A stretch of 64,000 bases of DNA from Gracilaria domingensis (GCA_022539475.1 VCMS01000205.1:35869-99868); one strand, 5' to 3'. Counted from the first letter of the stretch, positions 53,501-64,000 are shown. The notes: generated from the sequence alone by a model not told the origin. Numbers and translations are program-made.

Positions 53501-54601
53501 ACAAGGATTGAAGTTGCTTTTCGAGCATGTCATGCTCAACATAAACGACTGGAAGGCAGAGAAGCGCTCTGAAACCGATCGAGTAGTGGCAATCGGGTTA
53601 TCCAGAACTGAATATGCAGATGTACCTGTTTCAACGGCATAGCAGGCACAGCACATCTAACGGTAACGTCCTTATGCATTACAGCTTTCCCGTTCTCCCT
53701 AAGTACATGCGAACAGTTCGACGAAGTCAAAGAGGAATTGGATTGAAAGTCATTACGGTCGTGTGCAATCACTTGTGGTGAGAGATAGCTACGATTATGC
53801 GCGAAATGTTAACGCATACGGCGGAGCCACGTTTCTCGAGTCTGAATGATTAGTACGACCGCAGAACAGTTGAAGCAGTGAAAATGCATCCAAAATGGTA
53901 CTATTCGGAACATTACATCGTTCAGAGTTGCCGAAAAGAAGCGTAAAATCACTTGTTACGGTGCGGGACAGAGATGAACGACATGGAAAGAAACCATTAT
54001 CTGCCTCCAAAAAGTCTGATGCAAATGAATGAAGTCGGTGAGGGACGAAAATGACGCTCGTGTCTCCAGTGATGCACTCCTCCAGCTCTGACATTGAAGC
54101 CTAATTTTAAGTCTCTTTGCAAGCGAAGCAAAAAGCTGTAAAAAATGACCATAAATTACATTCAAATAGTTTTTTGAAACCGAGCATCACTCACAACCGT
54201 AAATCTACCATGCTTTTCACCAATTGTGAGCTGTACTTTCGTACTCATCACCATTGGAAGCCACTACGACAAAACGGGAAACCCTCTTCTTCGGAAATGT
54301 TTGTGGCGGTGTAGCGAGAAGTTGAGAACTGCGCAGTAGGCTTGGACTCCTCATTTAGCTACGAAAGGCCGTGGAGACGATAGATGTCAGCCGCCTCATC
54401 ATGATTTCCACCTTTTCTTGACCAGTAATACATATCGTGCAATGGATCGATAACATACGTTCTCTTCGCTGCTCTTCTTCCGATTCCTACACTTTGTTCA
54501 ATCACTGAAATCTGGTTTGTAAGGCTGATATACTCTCTAACTAGAGTTCTCGAAATACCTTACCCTCACTCTGAAACCCTTTCCCAAAAAGTTGTCCTTG
54601 T
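50591..54601. other. Unrecognised DNA right of G1
   Basis: No gene can be supported. From about 51500 to 54100 the plus strand is notably purine-rich. Short ORFs occur on it (51920-52207, 52757-53005, 53294-53572), each Lys/Arg/Ser-rich without known motifs. The opposite ORF 51880-52539 is a hydrophobic reflection of the pyrimidine-rich strand. This could be an old decayed gene or the left arm of the transposon whose transposase follows. Confidence 0.4.
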
Positions 54602-57600
54602 TCACCTCTTTTCAAATCTTGATGCCCAACGGATGAGGCAAGGCAGACTCCGATTACCTGAGACAGTGTGCTCAAATAACAACAAGATCTTCCCGTAGTA
54701 CACATGAAGTTCATGCTGATCGGATCCCTTAAACAGTGCGGCTGTGAAGCAAGAAGACCTGGTTCTCTCAGAAAACGTTTTCATCATGCTGCAATGGTAC
54801 ATCGTCACATCTTCGTCTTCAGCTTTTTCATCGAGAAGGCGTGACCATCCTGTGACTCCATTTTGATATTGTACATCTGGTCCAAGAAGTGGAGTTGGGG
54901 ACAAGTCGGTTGCCTTCTTGTTTCGTTTGTAGTAGTTCTGCAGCAATTTCTTTACATCGCATCCTATCTTCCCCGAAAGATCCCGAAAGCTGAAGAACTT
55001 GCGGGGATGACAAAATGTAAATCCATCCTGCTCCGGCTGTGAACTCCGACACACAAGACCATTTCTCTCAGGAGCAGACTCTTCATCGAGGAGAGGAATG
55101 CTAATGTCTTTAGCTAAGAAATAGAGCTTGACAGCTTCAGTGACTTTCACACTCTCAATGATAGACTCGGAAAACCGATACGTCGAGTTGCATTTCCTGT
55201 TTAGAAATCCTACGTAGTTCTCAATGCTCCATTGAGAGACCAGAGAAAGTGGACCGCAACTCCGAATAGAATCCTCAAGGTGCAGTAGTAGATGGTACAC
55301 ATACTTGCAAAGATAATGGTTCTCGTGTTGGTATTTGAAATAGGTTCTTGAGAAGTGGATAAAGAACCTGCGAGAAAGAGATCCGACCCGTTTCACGTCG
55401 TCACAGAAAGGCTGCAGCGACACACAGTCTCGCACAGATCTACGAAAAGTTTCCAACCGGCTAATAGATGCGCTGGGATCAGTCCATGAAGAACAACCAG
55501 ACTGAGATGTATTACAAACGCTTTCCATTCCGTTGCTTTCCATCGCTTGCGCTCATCCAGGCCTCTGGGACATCTGATGCGATCGTTATACCACTTCCCT
55601 GCTCCTATTAGTCTTTGATTCAATTCGTCTTGCTTCATTTTTGGTTGTAGTACCGATAGAGTAGGCACACATCCTTTCTCCCCAAGCCATATGGAAACGA
55701 TGTCTGGGGCGATATTCTCGAACAAGAGATGCATGGTGTCTATTGGAAAACTTTGAAACGGGGTTATCAGCCGTAAGTTTTCAATCAACGGACTGAGCGA
55801 GGTAGATTGTATCCCAAGGTCTTTGCATCTTTGATTTAGTTCTTGTTTCGTCAGCTTATGCGAGTTTTCTCGAAGCTCGTGCACTGCACCAAGAATGTGT
55901 TGGCAGTTCGCATTGGCAACTGTTTTGGACTCCATAGTTTCACCCTGTTGGTCTTACCTTTAACGGTCTTCGTTGTCTGTGACGGATAGTATACATGATT
56001 CCTGCTGCTGTCAAAAGTTCCTCGAATGGTACAAAATCGACATGGTACGATGGCATTGTAGCCCCGAAGGTTTGTCAGCTTGTTTAATGCCGCAAGATCT
56101 CCTTGAACGTATAGCAAGTGCACACGCACATGGCGCTCAGTTCCATCCATAGTTTTACTTTCTTCCCTGCTGATAAGTGTGTGAGCTCGTATATTAAAGG
56201 TTGCAGAAAGGACGTGAGATTTTGAGGAGCTTTATGGCTCGGAATCACTGATACTGGCAGCATGTTGCTGAGTTTGAACCGCTGTGAAGGGTGCAGGTTT
56301 AGCACAAGGAGCACCACAGGCCAGTAAGTGTACTCAGTTTTTTGAAAGCCGAAACTCCATCTGTACACAGAGACAGAAATAAATCGTGCTTCACGGCCTC
56401 AATGCCGCCCAACTCTTTCACCGCCTTGTGGAACAAGCTTCTTGAAACAAAGTCTTCATAGTTCTCGGTTTGTGGTGATCCGTTGAATCTGTGTCTTTTC
56501 ATCGCTGCATGGAAATGCTTGTATAGCAAAGGCCCTTTGTCCTTGTTCTTCAAATGCGCCTCAAGGCGAGCCCAGATGCCAATGTAGCAGTACTGCGAAA
56601 GAAGCGCTGGGTCCTGCCGGCAATTGGGATGTTGGAAAGATAAAGAACCATCTCCATTTCGCGTATCTATAGCTTCATGCCCTTTGGAGCAGAAAGGAAG
56701 CATTTGGAGAAATAGAAAGGATTCTCGGATCAATGCCTTCCGCAGGCCATTCCAAGAAGTGAAGTACCCATCTCGATCTCGAAGCATGTCATTCATCATA
56801 GACACTGTGGCACGGCCATGTTTTAGAGCAAAACCGACAACAAATGAGTGGTTCTTCATGAATTGCAGCAGTCGGTAGTCGGCTGCATTGGAAGCAATAA
56901 ATTCCCCTTGGACGTCATAGGCCGGGACATTCTCTTCACTTTCAGAAAGTGCGGTGCCATATTCGTTCGATGTCGTGGCGTCCATTAAGCACTCACTTCC
57001 AAAGCTTCCCACCTGCGAAAAGCTGGATGACAAATGTTGTTCTTCATGTGCCCGAGTACTGCGATGTGATGTATCGTCGATATATGAATCATGAGTAATC
57101 TCTATGCTCGACTTGCGTCCAGAGAGGTCACCATCACTCGCAACTCGCGGTGATTCTCGAACTTCTGCGCTTGACACATTCTCGACGCGTTCTCTATCGG
57201 TTTCTTCAAGCGGTAAAAATTAGATGCATCAGGGATATGTAAGTTCCCAATCTCTGACTGACATTCTGCGCTGCTGTGGCTTTCTTCACTAGAATGGTCC
57301 TCAAGTTGTTCATTTGCACTGGAAGAAGCCGTGTGAGCGCCGAATATAGGTTGCGCTCCTTGCGGGAGACTGTTCGAATAAGTGGTATTGGAATCAGAAT
57401 TTATAGGCACGGATGATGACGATGAAGATGAAGCAGTAACGGGCGGGGAGGAGGAATTGTTCGTGGTGCTCTTCGGTTTAGTTTCGACTCGAGTTGAAGA
57501 GTATTGCGGTAGTGTCGGAAAGCTGTGGCTCTGCTTATGATCTTTCCCATAGTGCAGGAGCAGTGACTTAATGCTGAACAGCGATAACCCGCAAGAGACA

Positions 57601-57610
57601 TGTCTTTCAC
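54602..57610 (-). pseudogene. Tnp2 (CACTA/EnSpm-type) transposase, six -1 shifts
   Basis: Seven overlapping minus-strand ORFs starting at 57610, 57410, 57177, 56368, 56150, 55935 and 55543 give one continuous protein of nearly 1000 aa. N-terminal Cys/His cluster (RCSALSHCSC...FRHY), Ser/Asn-rich linker, then the Tnp2 domain: LFLSLCTDGVSAFKK; NLHPSQRFKLSNMLPVSVIP; LTSFLQPLIYELTHLSAGKK; GDLAALNKLTNLRGYNAIVP followed by CRFC; SFPIDTMHLLFENIAPDIVS; GPLSLVSQWSIENYVGFLNR. These correspond to the conserved blocks of fungal and plant Tnp2 proteins. Every junction steps -1. The likely places are short runs at 57215-57219, 56338-56343, 56153-56156, 55865-55868 and 55407-55409, plus one near 57440-57530. 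No terminal repeats were found, so the element's ends are undefined. Confidence 0.83.
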
Positions 57611-57657
57611 AACTTCATATGAAGTGCTAGTTGACGCTTTATATAAGATGGTAGCTT
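57611..57657. promoter_or_regulatory. Short divergent promoter region
   Basis: Only 47 bp separate the start of the Tnp2 reading frame (minus) from the next ORF (plus). TATATAA lies at 57640-57646. If both ATGs are right, the two genes share a bidirectional promoter. If the first plus-strand exon starts later, the promoter is larger. Confidence 0.35.
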
Positions 57658-58662
57658 GTGTTGAGACAGTTATTCACGAAGACGGGTACGCAGGAGGGGG
57701 TGCAAAAGTTGAGAAAGTTTCACACTTTTCGTTTCGTTCTGTCCGACATTACAGGCGCAATGAATAGAAATGCGCTATACTCTTCTGTCTTCTCCAGTAT
57801 AAAGCTGTTGCTTTTCATTTTATCGGCTGATTTTGGACTGAGTCAAGCAACAGTCGTTCTTCCGTTCCTCTTCACGGCTCCGCCTTCTCGACTTCATCTC
57901 TTGGTCTCGTTCCTTATTCACGTTTTCGGCGTATACATGAAACGAGAGGTTCTGAACCATCCTCACGAGAATGGAACTCGAGGAAAGTTGTATGTGGGAG
58001 AGGCATTAGCAAATGCTATTCAACAATACAACGCCGGTGTTACGTCCGACTCGGAGCGCATTCCTCCGCTTCCATGCTCGGGAAGAGCCTACTCTTATCG
58101 CGTTCGGAAAGCCGTTGGCGTCGAGCTGGAGGCCTCCGATCTCCTTCACCATTACTACAGAAAGTATAAATTTCAAGAGATCGAGCAATTGTTGTCAAGG
58201 AGGAAGCATGAGTTGCAAACAGAGTTGAGACGAGTGATGCGGGAATTGTCCAATCGGTTTGAGCATTTGCTTGCCACCAAGTGCCTCTGGGGAGCACATG
58301 AGGCTATAAAGACCAAGCTCGTGAATCAAAAGGCTAGTGTGAGGAGGAAGAAGAGAAAATGCCGGCAGGAGAAAATGGCAAAAGAAGGTCTAGAACCCGA
58401 AGAGAACTCCCGCGCGTTGGAGCGTAATGAGAGGAACAGAGCCAGAGTGGATCGCATGGTTCTTGCACGAAAAGGGAAAGCCACGCTTCGTAAACGTAGT
58501 TCAACAAATCGAAGGAAACATGAAAGGAATCCTGACTACGGCACATCTGATTCTAATGAGCGTGAATGTAATAATCGTGCAAAGCTGGAAGTAGAAACGC
58601 GGAAGAGGAAGAAGTCCGGAGTTAAGCGTCGCCGCGAAGAAGAAATCTGTAATGAAAACTGA
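57658..58662 (+). CDS. Basic helical, probably nuclear protein
   Basis: The ORF is 334 codons. Residues 1-95 are hydrophobic and may be partly non-coding or intronic. From about residue 97 the protein is clearly coding: GKLYVGEALANAIQQYNAGV, a helical stretch (EIEQLLSRRKHELQTELRRV), then long Lys/Arg-rich runs (RRKKRKCRQEKMAKEGLEPE, ETRKRKKSGVKRRREEE) typical of nuclear localisation. At 58640-58660 a -1 step would continue into an acidic tail (EKAMKIFEDSENDIVIIM) ending at a GTGAGT donor-like site. This echoes the -1 steps of its neighbour. It is divergent to the Tnp2 gene, so it may be the accessory DNA-binding partner that CACTA elements often encode. No known domain is recognised. Confidence 0.5.
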   Translation: MLRQLFTKTGTQEGVQKLRKFHTFRFVLSDITGAMNRNALYSSVFSSIKLLLFILSADFGLSQATVVLPFLFTAPPSRLHLLVSFLIHVFGVYMKREVLNHPHENGTRGKLYVGEALANAIQQYNAGVTSDSERIPPLPCSGRAYSYRVRKAVGVELEASDLLHHYYRKYKFQEIEQLLSRRKHELQTELRRVMRELSNRFEHLLATKCLWGAHEAIKTKLVNQKASVRRKKRKCRQEKMAKEGLEPEENSRALERNERNRARVDRMVLARKGKATLRKRSSTNRRKHERNPDYGTSDSNERECNNRAKLEVETRKRKKSGVKRRREEEICNEN

Positions 58663-58728
58663 GAAGGACGGAAGAGAGAAAGCGATGAAGATATTTGAAG
58701 ATTCTGAGAATGATATCGTGATCATCAT

Positions 58729-59160
58729 GTGAGTTCCACCCCCCGTACCTTTTGTTCTCTATCTGAACCAAGTCGTGAACTGCCGAAAGCGTCAATGCAC
58801 ACTGATAGCTCATCGTCGAGTACGTCGCGTGAGTGCAGTCATGGCACTTTTATCGACGATGAGGAGGAGAAAATTGAGGGTATCGCAGCATCAAAGGAAC
58901 CGGTCATGCCAAGAACGCTTAAGAAAGTTGTGCGCCGTGGGGAAGGTGGCAGTAGCTCCAGCAGTGACGATCATTCTCTTGAAGCAGACATGAATAAGCA
59001 TACTCTGGTTACGAAGAAGAGGAAACTTGCAATGAAGAAGTCCAAGATGCGCTTCAAAGCATCCGACCACGCTTCAAGCCATTCTCCAAGAGTCATGGGC
59101 GAGGAACAGCCTAGCCGAAGAAGATCAGAAAGACAAAAGCCTCTCAAAGTACTACTGTGA
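58729..59160 (+). CDS. Ser-rich basic protein segment
   Basis: 143 codons in the same frame as the preceding ORF, separated by about 65 bases that contain stops and a GTGAGT at the end of the acidic tail. The chain is Ser-rich (HTDSSSSSTSRECSH), acidic (FIDDEEEKIEG) and then basic (TKKRKLAMKKSKMRF, SRRRSERQKPLKVLL). This may be a second exon of the 57658 gene rather than a separate gene. The function is unknown. Confidence 0.45.
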   Translation: MSSTPRTFCSLSEPSRELPKASMHTDSSSSSTSRECSHGTFIDDEEEKIEGIAASKEPVMPRTLKKVVRRGEGGSSSSSDDHSLEADMNKHTLVTKKRKLAMKKSKMRFKASDHASSHSPRVMGEEQPSRRRSERQKPLKVLL

Positions 59161-59993
59161 GATCGTTGAAGCACAATTCCGATCTTCTTGAATGTCGTAA
59201 GAAGCAAAAGTGATAACACAAATGCGAATGAAGCATTTCGTGGAGAACCTATTTCGCGAGGTGCGCATTATGTTGTTGTTGTATTGTAGTGTCTGTTTAT
59301 TTACCGTACTGAACAATCTTATGATAGTCTCCTGCACGTTTTCGACTGATTAAGATTCGGATAGAGCTTTTTAGCAGGTTTTTGCTCGTCCATTGCCTCT
59401 GATAAATGTCCTTGAGCATCATTAACAAATTGAAAACATGCGAAAAGCTGGACAGATAAGTTTGTTTTGCATTGAGTCGATTCATTGCAATTTATTTCGT
59501 CCCAAATCATCCAGCTCGGATTAAAGACGAGTTAATTGACCATTTCGTAATGAGTGACAGTGAAGAAGAAACCGCACCCCGCTGCATATGTGGTGATCAA
59601 GACAGGACACTGACGGTACCTTTGTACTTGTTCGGGGATTCCTGACGCGCGCTGAATTCAACATCAATATCAGATAGCAGAATATGCCGGCAGCGTCCTC
59701 GCGAGCGGTATTTCCATAAATCTCTGTACAACGCTGCATGGAATTACCACTCATTGCAGAATCATGTCCACTACCAATCACGTCTCATAGAAGGGGACAC
59801 CAAACAGTTCTTTTGAAGTTATGATTGGTTGCTCAGTGGGGACACGAAAGTTCAAGATTGACAGTGGAAGAGCTCTCCTGAATACGTATTATGGCATCCC
59901 TGGTTACCTTTGGTACTTCCGGGATGTCTCATGTTGTGTTCTTGAATAGCGACGGAGTTCGTCCATAACGAGTCGCCTTCAGTCTTTTCAAGG

Positions 59994-60776
59994 ATGGGAG
60001 AAGATTTTGTTTGTGTGGAGCATGCTGTCTCCAAATGCAGAGTGAAAGACAGAGTAATAGGAAAGCAGTTTGGTCACTCATGCGCTTCCTGTAAAAAACT
60101 TATCCACTCCATTTGCGGTATGTCACTGTGCTCGAATGGTGGTGAGGAAGACGAAGGATATGGCTCTTTCCGTCTGTGTAATACGTGCTTTGAGAAGAGA
60201 AACTCTGCACCTTCACAGCAAACCACATCCGGTTCTGATGCTCAACACAGCAGTAGTTCGTCGCATAGTTCGTCGCACGGCTCGAATGACTCTGATGCAG
60301 AAGAGGGGATCAGAGCATCTGGCTACGTTTGCATGCCACACGATTTAGTCCCGCATGGCATAAATTCCTTTACCTTGAATGTGCAAAGGGCTCCGCAGTG
60401 CGAGAAGCTCACAAAACTTACAGTTCACAACACGTCAGTGCCTCATTCATGGATGATAGAAGCTACGCATAAGAATAAGCAGCATAAGCGGCAGCCCTCT
60501 TCCCTTTCTACTTCCAAATATGCCGTGAAGAAGAGAAGATACAGAAGTAGCAGCGCTAACCGAGCAAAAGAGAATGAGACGCGCAGAGCACGGTACAATA
60601 AGAAGAAGGGTAAGGTTCAGAAGAGGTACTGCAAAATGTTTGTAGACAGGAACAAGAACGAAGGCATTTTGATGCCATATGTCGAAGACTTTCCGTCTCG
60701 AAGTAATACTCAGTTTGTCAGTGAAGGGCATATACAAACCGTGCAGATACGACATACCTTCGAGATCGAAGCCTGA
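59994..60776 (+). CDS. Cys/His zinc-binding-type protein with basic tail
   Basis: The product is 260 aa. The N-terminal 65 residues hold Cys 7, 15, 30, 33, 41, 46, 62, 65 and His 10, 28, 38. The pattern is HSCASCKKLIHSICG ... GYGSFRLCNTC, like the C-x2-C...H-x2-C...C-x2-C fingers of the PHD/BED type found in transposon-linked proteins. A Ser/His-rich linker (SSSSSHSSSHGSNDSDAEEG) and a long basic region (YAVKKRRYRSSSANRAKENE, RRARYNKKKGKVQKRY) follow. The style matches the two plus-strand ORFs upstream, so the three could belong to one transposon unit with Tnp2. Probable role: DNA or chromatin binding in the nucleus. Confidence 0.6.
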   Translation: MGEDFVCVEHAVSKCRVKDRVIGKQFGHSCASCKKLIHSICGMSLCSNGGEEDEGYGSFRLCNTCFEKRNSAPSQQTTSGSDAQHSSSSSHSSSHGSNDSDAEEGIRASGYVCMPHDLVPHGINSFTLNVQRAPQCEKLTKLTVHNTSVPHSWMIEATHKNKQHKRQPSSLSTSKYAVKKRRYRSSSANRAKENETRRARYNKKKGKVQKRYCKMFVDRNKNEGILMPYVEDFPSRSNTQFVSEGHIQTVQIRHTFEIEA

Positions 60777-61684
60777 TACCATTCATGGATTCTCCGAAAA
60801 GACGGAGCTCCAACTTCTGCGGGAGACCAGTACCGTATTATCCATTCCATTTCTGACGTTAAAACTGTGGCTAGACATTAAAAGAAGCAGTTCTGTTTCT
60901 GGGTAATGGTTGCTTCTTGTGGAGGTGTGTTAGATTACCTATCCTAGGTAATGAACATAGAATACCTAAGTCTCAGTAATAATCGAAAAGACCAACAGTT
61001 GCTCCGTATTGGAGTATATGGTTTTCCATATGTCTGGGAGACATCCATGGATAAAAATATACTGATGGATATGAGAAACGGATACGTATTGCTTGTCTAG
61101 AGATGAAGAAACACAAGTTGCTCAAGCACAGCGGATGATGTTTTGGTGTCTCTCACATCCAGATAATAGCGTGGTAGACTTGCTCGAAATGGCTCAGGAC
61201 AGATGTTTTGCACTACGCGGTTTTCCGACGCAACATCTGAATTGCAACATAATGGTAGAACAGAGGCTCTTCTACCAACAGAAACCTAGACGCATATGTC
61301 TGCGCCAATTGCGCGAAGCATAATTGATGAGGTCTGCTACTCAAGCTGACTCCAAACAGGTGAAATCAGTACACCACGGTGATCATGCACCACAGCTTTT
61401 GTTTTTTGCCAACAGCAGTAAAGCACCATCTAAGACATTGAAGCGCATGAGATTGGCGACAGACTTCAGGTCGTGGCGGCGAATCGAGGAGCAGTTGTTT
61501 TCTCTATCTTAAACCCATTCAGCTAAAGAATCTCCACCCGTAGGATGCATCAGCAGTATTGTTCAACAGAAGGTTCTCGACCCATTATGTGCGCATGTTA
61601 GCACCGGGAGATGTTGCGCATCTCCATCCTTCGCCTCTTGATATGTTTGTATTTTGAGCACCAAAGCGCAGGGGCAATGCGCAT
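60777..61684. other. Stretch with a small unrecognised ORF
   Basis: A plus-strand frame at 61093-61512 reads through one TAA near 61321 (VAQAQRMMFWCLSHPD, then FRSWRRIEEQLFSLS). It has no known motif. The rest shows nothing I can name. Confidence 0.3.
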
Positions 61685-63480
61685 ATGATCACGTTGATAA
61701 CTTGCGCTTGCACGATAGCGCGTCTCTTGGGTGGCGGATTCGTTGTAGCTCGAACACAAGCTGGAAAAGAAGCGCTGACAAACGCGCCGCCCAACTCCAA
61801 TCAGCGAATTGGTCTGCAATGGCACCGCTTGCTATTCGCGTCTGTTGACGACCAGTCACTGCAGCGAGTACAGCATCCTTCTCGCAGCAGCATGACGCCG
61901 GGACCCATTACACGCACCACCATTCTGCCGGGCAGCTATACGTGCAGCATGCTGTGTTCGCCTCTGGTCAGTGTTGACGATTCCACCACCATCTCAACGA
62001 CCATCGCTGACACGCCTGTTGCCGCAGCGACGGCATTCGTGGCGGACACGGCCGGTGAAGAGATAGAGGCTGTGCCGGTGCCTTCGCCACAGCCGGATCT
62101 GCGTCGTCGTACTTGCCTCCAAGTTCCATCCGTTTTTGCTGAACTTGTCGTAGACATCAGCGTAACTTTACATTGTAAAGTGTACAACGTCCAGTTTCAA
62201 TTTGCGTGACATGCATTGAACCCAGTAATTACAGTTGCTGTCAACGAGAGTGCTCTAGTAGTACTCACCATCATCATGATGGTCATGACCAGCACACGGC
62301 TCTTATAATCATCGGGCACTCCTCCCTCACGCCTAAGCGCTCAGTACCGATATCCGCGACCCCCAGACCCTCCGCTTTATCGAAATCGCTGCGCCGCTGC
62401 GGCATGTGCAGCTGCTGTGATTCCATGCGATCATAGGCGCCCGAGCGTATTCGTCTCGTTTCCGTGAGGCGGCGTGACGATTTCCTGCACTTCATGGCGG
62501 AGAAGCAACTTCTGTTCATTGAGCGACGCGACGCTCGCATGGCACGAGACACACAGTCTAGCAGGGCTAATGAACAGGTCCATGGGCTGGACTTGCACGA
62601 GCAGGAGCTGGAGTGTCAAGAACATAACGAGCCGACGGATGACAACGTGCGCGATGTGGTTGATATGTCACGGTGGGGATGAAACTCTTTCAGCTTCGAA
62701 ACCTCAGGACGATGAAGATGAACTCGCAGCGAGTTCGAAACTAATGTACACAATGTACACCCAATGACCTGTTAGCGATCTGTTGGAGCAGCCTGCTGCT
62801 CAGACGCAAGCCACCAACAAAACGCTTCGTGCGATTCCACTGCGAGACACCGACAGCGATGCAGACTCGTTTCATACTGCAGAAGAAAACGAGGAGCAAC
62901 AGCAGCGCGAATACAAAGGTACTCCGCAAACCCAGTCTCAGGGCTCGACGCTTTCCGATCTCATTCAGAGCGTCGACTTTCAGCAACTCAATGTTAGTGC
63001 TGTCACCTCTGAGCCGTACAAACCCCCCCAATCCATTAACTCTAACATTATTGCCAAGGGCTCCTCAGAAGGGCGAATCAGCGACAGTCCCTATATCAAT
63101 ACCCCTTCGACTTGAAACAACTTCACTCACAACTCAAGAGTCCACCACGTACGAAACGGGCCCAAATCACAAACACTTATCCAATCTTCAGAGCGAGAAT
63201 CTGGAAGATACTGTTTCAGCATGAAGACAAACTCGCGCCCATATTGACGAAAAGTCGTTCTTGGAAAGGTATGACTTACCTCCTGATTTAGTGTCCTTGC
63301 GTTCTGATATATCTCTTCGCTCTTCCCCGATCTTGTGCTCCGATTGCGAAAGATGGAGAGCAAGGGTGCAGGAACTTGAACTCAAGGTCGAGGCGCTCAC
63401 CTCTGCCTTGACTGCTCGCGAGATGGAAACCTCCCTATGAGAGCGAGAGTTGCAGCTGCTCGCAATCAAGACTTCCAAAG
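61685..63480 (+). pseudogene. Decayed gene with C-terminal coiled coil
   Basis: Plus-strand coding-like segments change frame at least three times. They include LRRRTCLQVPSVFAELVVDI (62101), the helical FLHFMAEKQLLFIERRDARM (62491), DETLSASKPQDDEDELAASS (62685), LRAIPLRDTDSDADSFHTAE (62822), and a coiled coil at about 63334-63470 (CERWRARVQELELKVEALTS). In-frame TGA codons near 62767, 63222 and 63437 each could derive from CGA by a CpG transition. The product would be an acidic protein with a leucine-rich helix of unknown function. Introns are an alternative for some of the frame changes. Confidence 0.45.
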
Positions 63481-63819
63481 ACGGCGGCCCAGTTATCTGA
63501 GAAGTGTGAAAATCTTCGCGTTACGACCGAGTGTTTGGTACGCTTTTCATGTGCTTCAGTTGGCCACGGAGTTTTGTCGCCGTGGTTGCGCGCTAATTTG
63601 CATAAGCTGACTTCTCTTTTCTTATTTTTCCTTCTGTTCCTTTTTTATCTCTTGCTTTGGTTCGCGCCACGTATTAGTTTCACAAACTTAAAAGGTATGA
63701 AGGAGCCGAGGCGGACAAGAAATGACCATGAGCGTTAGGTTCTCGTTGGGGAAACCCAGTACGGCAATTATATCATGAAAAGAATGACTTTCGCTGTGGT
63801 GGCCGGAATGATGTGCAAT

Positions 63820-63999
63820 TCATACAAGGGGGTACCCATATGCTTTGCACTGCGAGCATTTCTGGAATTCTGGAGCAATCAAGAACGTATACCCATTATA
63901 TCTCTTGCACGTAACTAGTTTGACATCGCGACAATCTTCGCATTCGTAACTTTTACCTTCTGGTACCTTAATCTGAACTCGTTTCGATAATGGATGCGA
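63820..63999 (-). CDS. C-terminus of a Cys-rich ORF running off the window
   Basis: On the minus strand a frame is open from the window edge to a TGA at 63820-63822 (59 codons seen). It contains YECEDCRDVKLVTCKRY and FQKCSQCKAYGYP, giving C-x2-C, one more Cys, then C-x2-C, a zinc-ribbon-like spacing. The start lies beyond 64000. Too little is present to name it. Confidence 0.35.
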   Translation of the reverse strand, partial: SHPLSKRVQIKVPEGKSYECEDCRDVKLVTCKRYNGYTFLIAPEFQKCSQCKAYGYPLV

Positions 64000-64000
64000 A

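Noticed and set aside
56337-56343. AAAAAAC heptamer as a canonical programmed -1 slip site in Tnp2
   Set aside because: The zero frame reads AAA AAA C, not A AAA AAC, so the phase is wrong for the classic tandem slip.
54000-64000. CACTA terminal inverted repeats
   Set aside because: I looked for CACTA and TAGTG ends around the Tnp2 region and found no matching pair; the element's limits stay open.
1-64000. CRISPR arrays, operons, ribosome-binding sites, rRNA genes
   Set aside because: No regularly spaced repeats, no prokaryotic gene packing and no rRNA sequence; the content is eukaryotic transposons.

Overview
The window looks like gene-poor nuclear DNA of a small-genome eukaryote, packed with transposons. 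A red alga of the Chondrus type is my best guess: GC is about 50%, genes look mostly uninterrupted with TATA boxes close upstream, and chromodomain LTR retroelements are abundant. That assignment is inference, because no ribosomal or organellar marker is present. Roughly two thirds of the 64 kb is transposon-derived, and nothing suggests a bacterial origin.

Left part (1-10738). The 3' end of a chromovirus-like element (E1) occupies 1-2933, with an antisense accessory ORF and its LTR. After a short non-genic stretch comes a Ty1/copia element on the minus strand (4183-10738). It has very short 97-bp LTRs, a CGCCG target duplication and a primer site matching the anticodon arm of initiator tRNA-Met. 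Two solo LTRs of the E1 family (7245-8175 and 9180-10059) sit inside it.

Host genes (10739-18823). A GC-rich block encodes a small membrane-anchored protein on the minus strand. It is followed by two tandemly duplicated small secreted glycine-rich proteins (12712-13107, 14115-14537) and a small secreted cysteine-rich protein (16875-17318). Between and after them are palindromes and otherwise empty DNA.

Nested retroelements (18824-50590). A 5'-truncated chromovirus on the minus strand (G1) carries two insertions. One is a second chromovirus, E2 (22914-45092, minus, GACCT duplication), whose left LTR is itself split by a third, E3 (23227-33914, plus, GTACC duplication). The other is a pogo/Tigger-like DNA transposon (45469-47571, TA duplication) that landed in the G1 integrase. 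E3 has near-identical LTRs (about 6 mismatches in 467 bp) and a 1433-codon pol ORF; E2 LTRs differ by roughly 7%, which fits the nesting order. All four chromovirus-like elements (E1, G1, E2, E3) carry an extra ORF between pol and the 3' LTR on the opposite strand. E2 is also studded with the palindrome ACCANNTGGT, and E3 with the one-base-shorter ACCANTGGT.

Right part (50591-64000). After 4 kb of unrecognised DNA comes a Tnp2/CACTA-type transposase on the minus strand, broken by six shifts that all go the same way. It is arranged divergently with a basic nuclear-type protein (57658-59160), which is followed by a Cys/His-rich zinc-binding-type protein (59994-60776). A decayed gene (61685-63480) and the C-terminus of a cysteine-rich minus-strand ORF (63820-63999) end the window.
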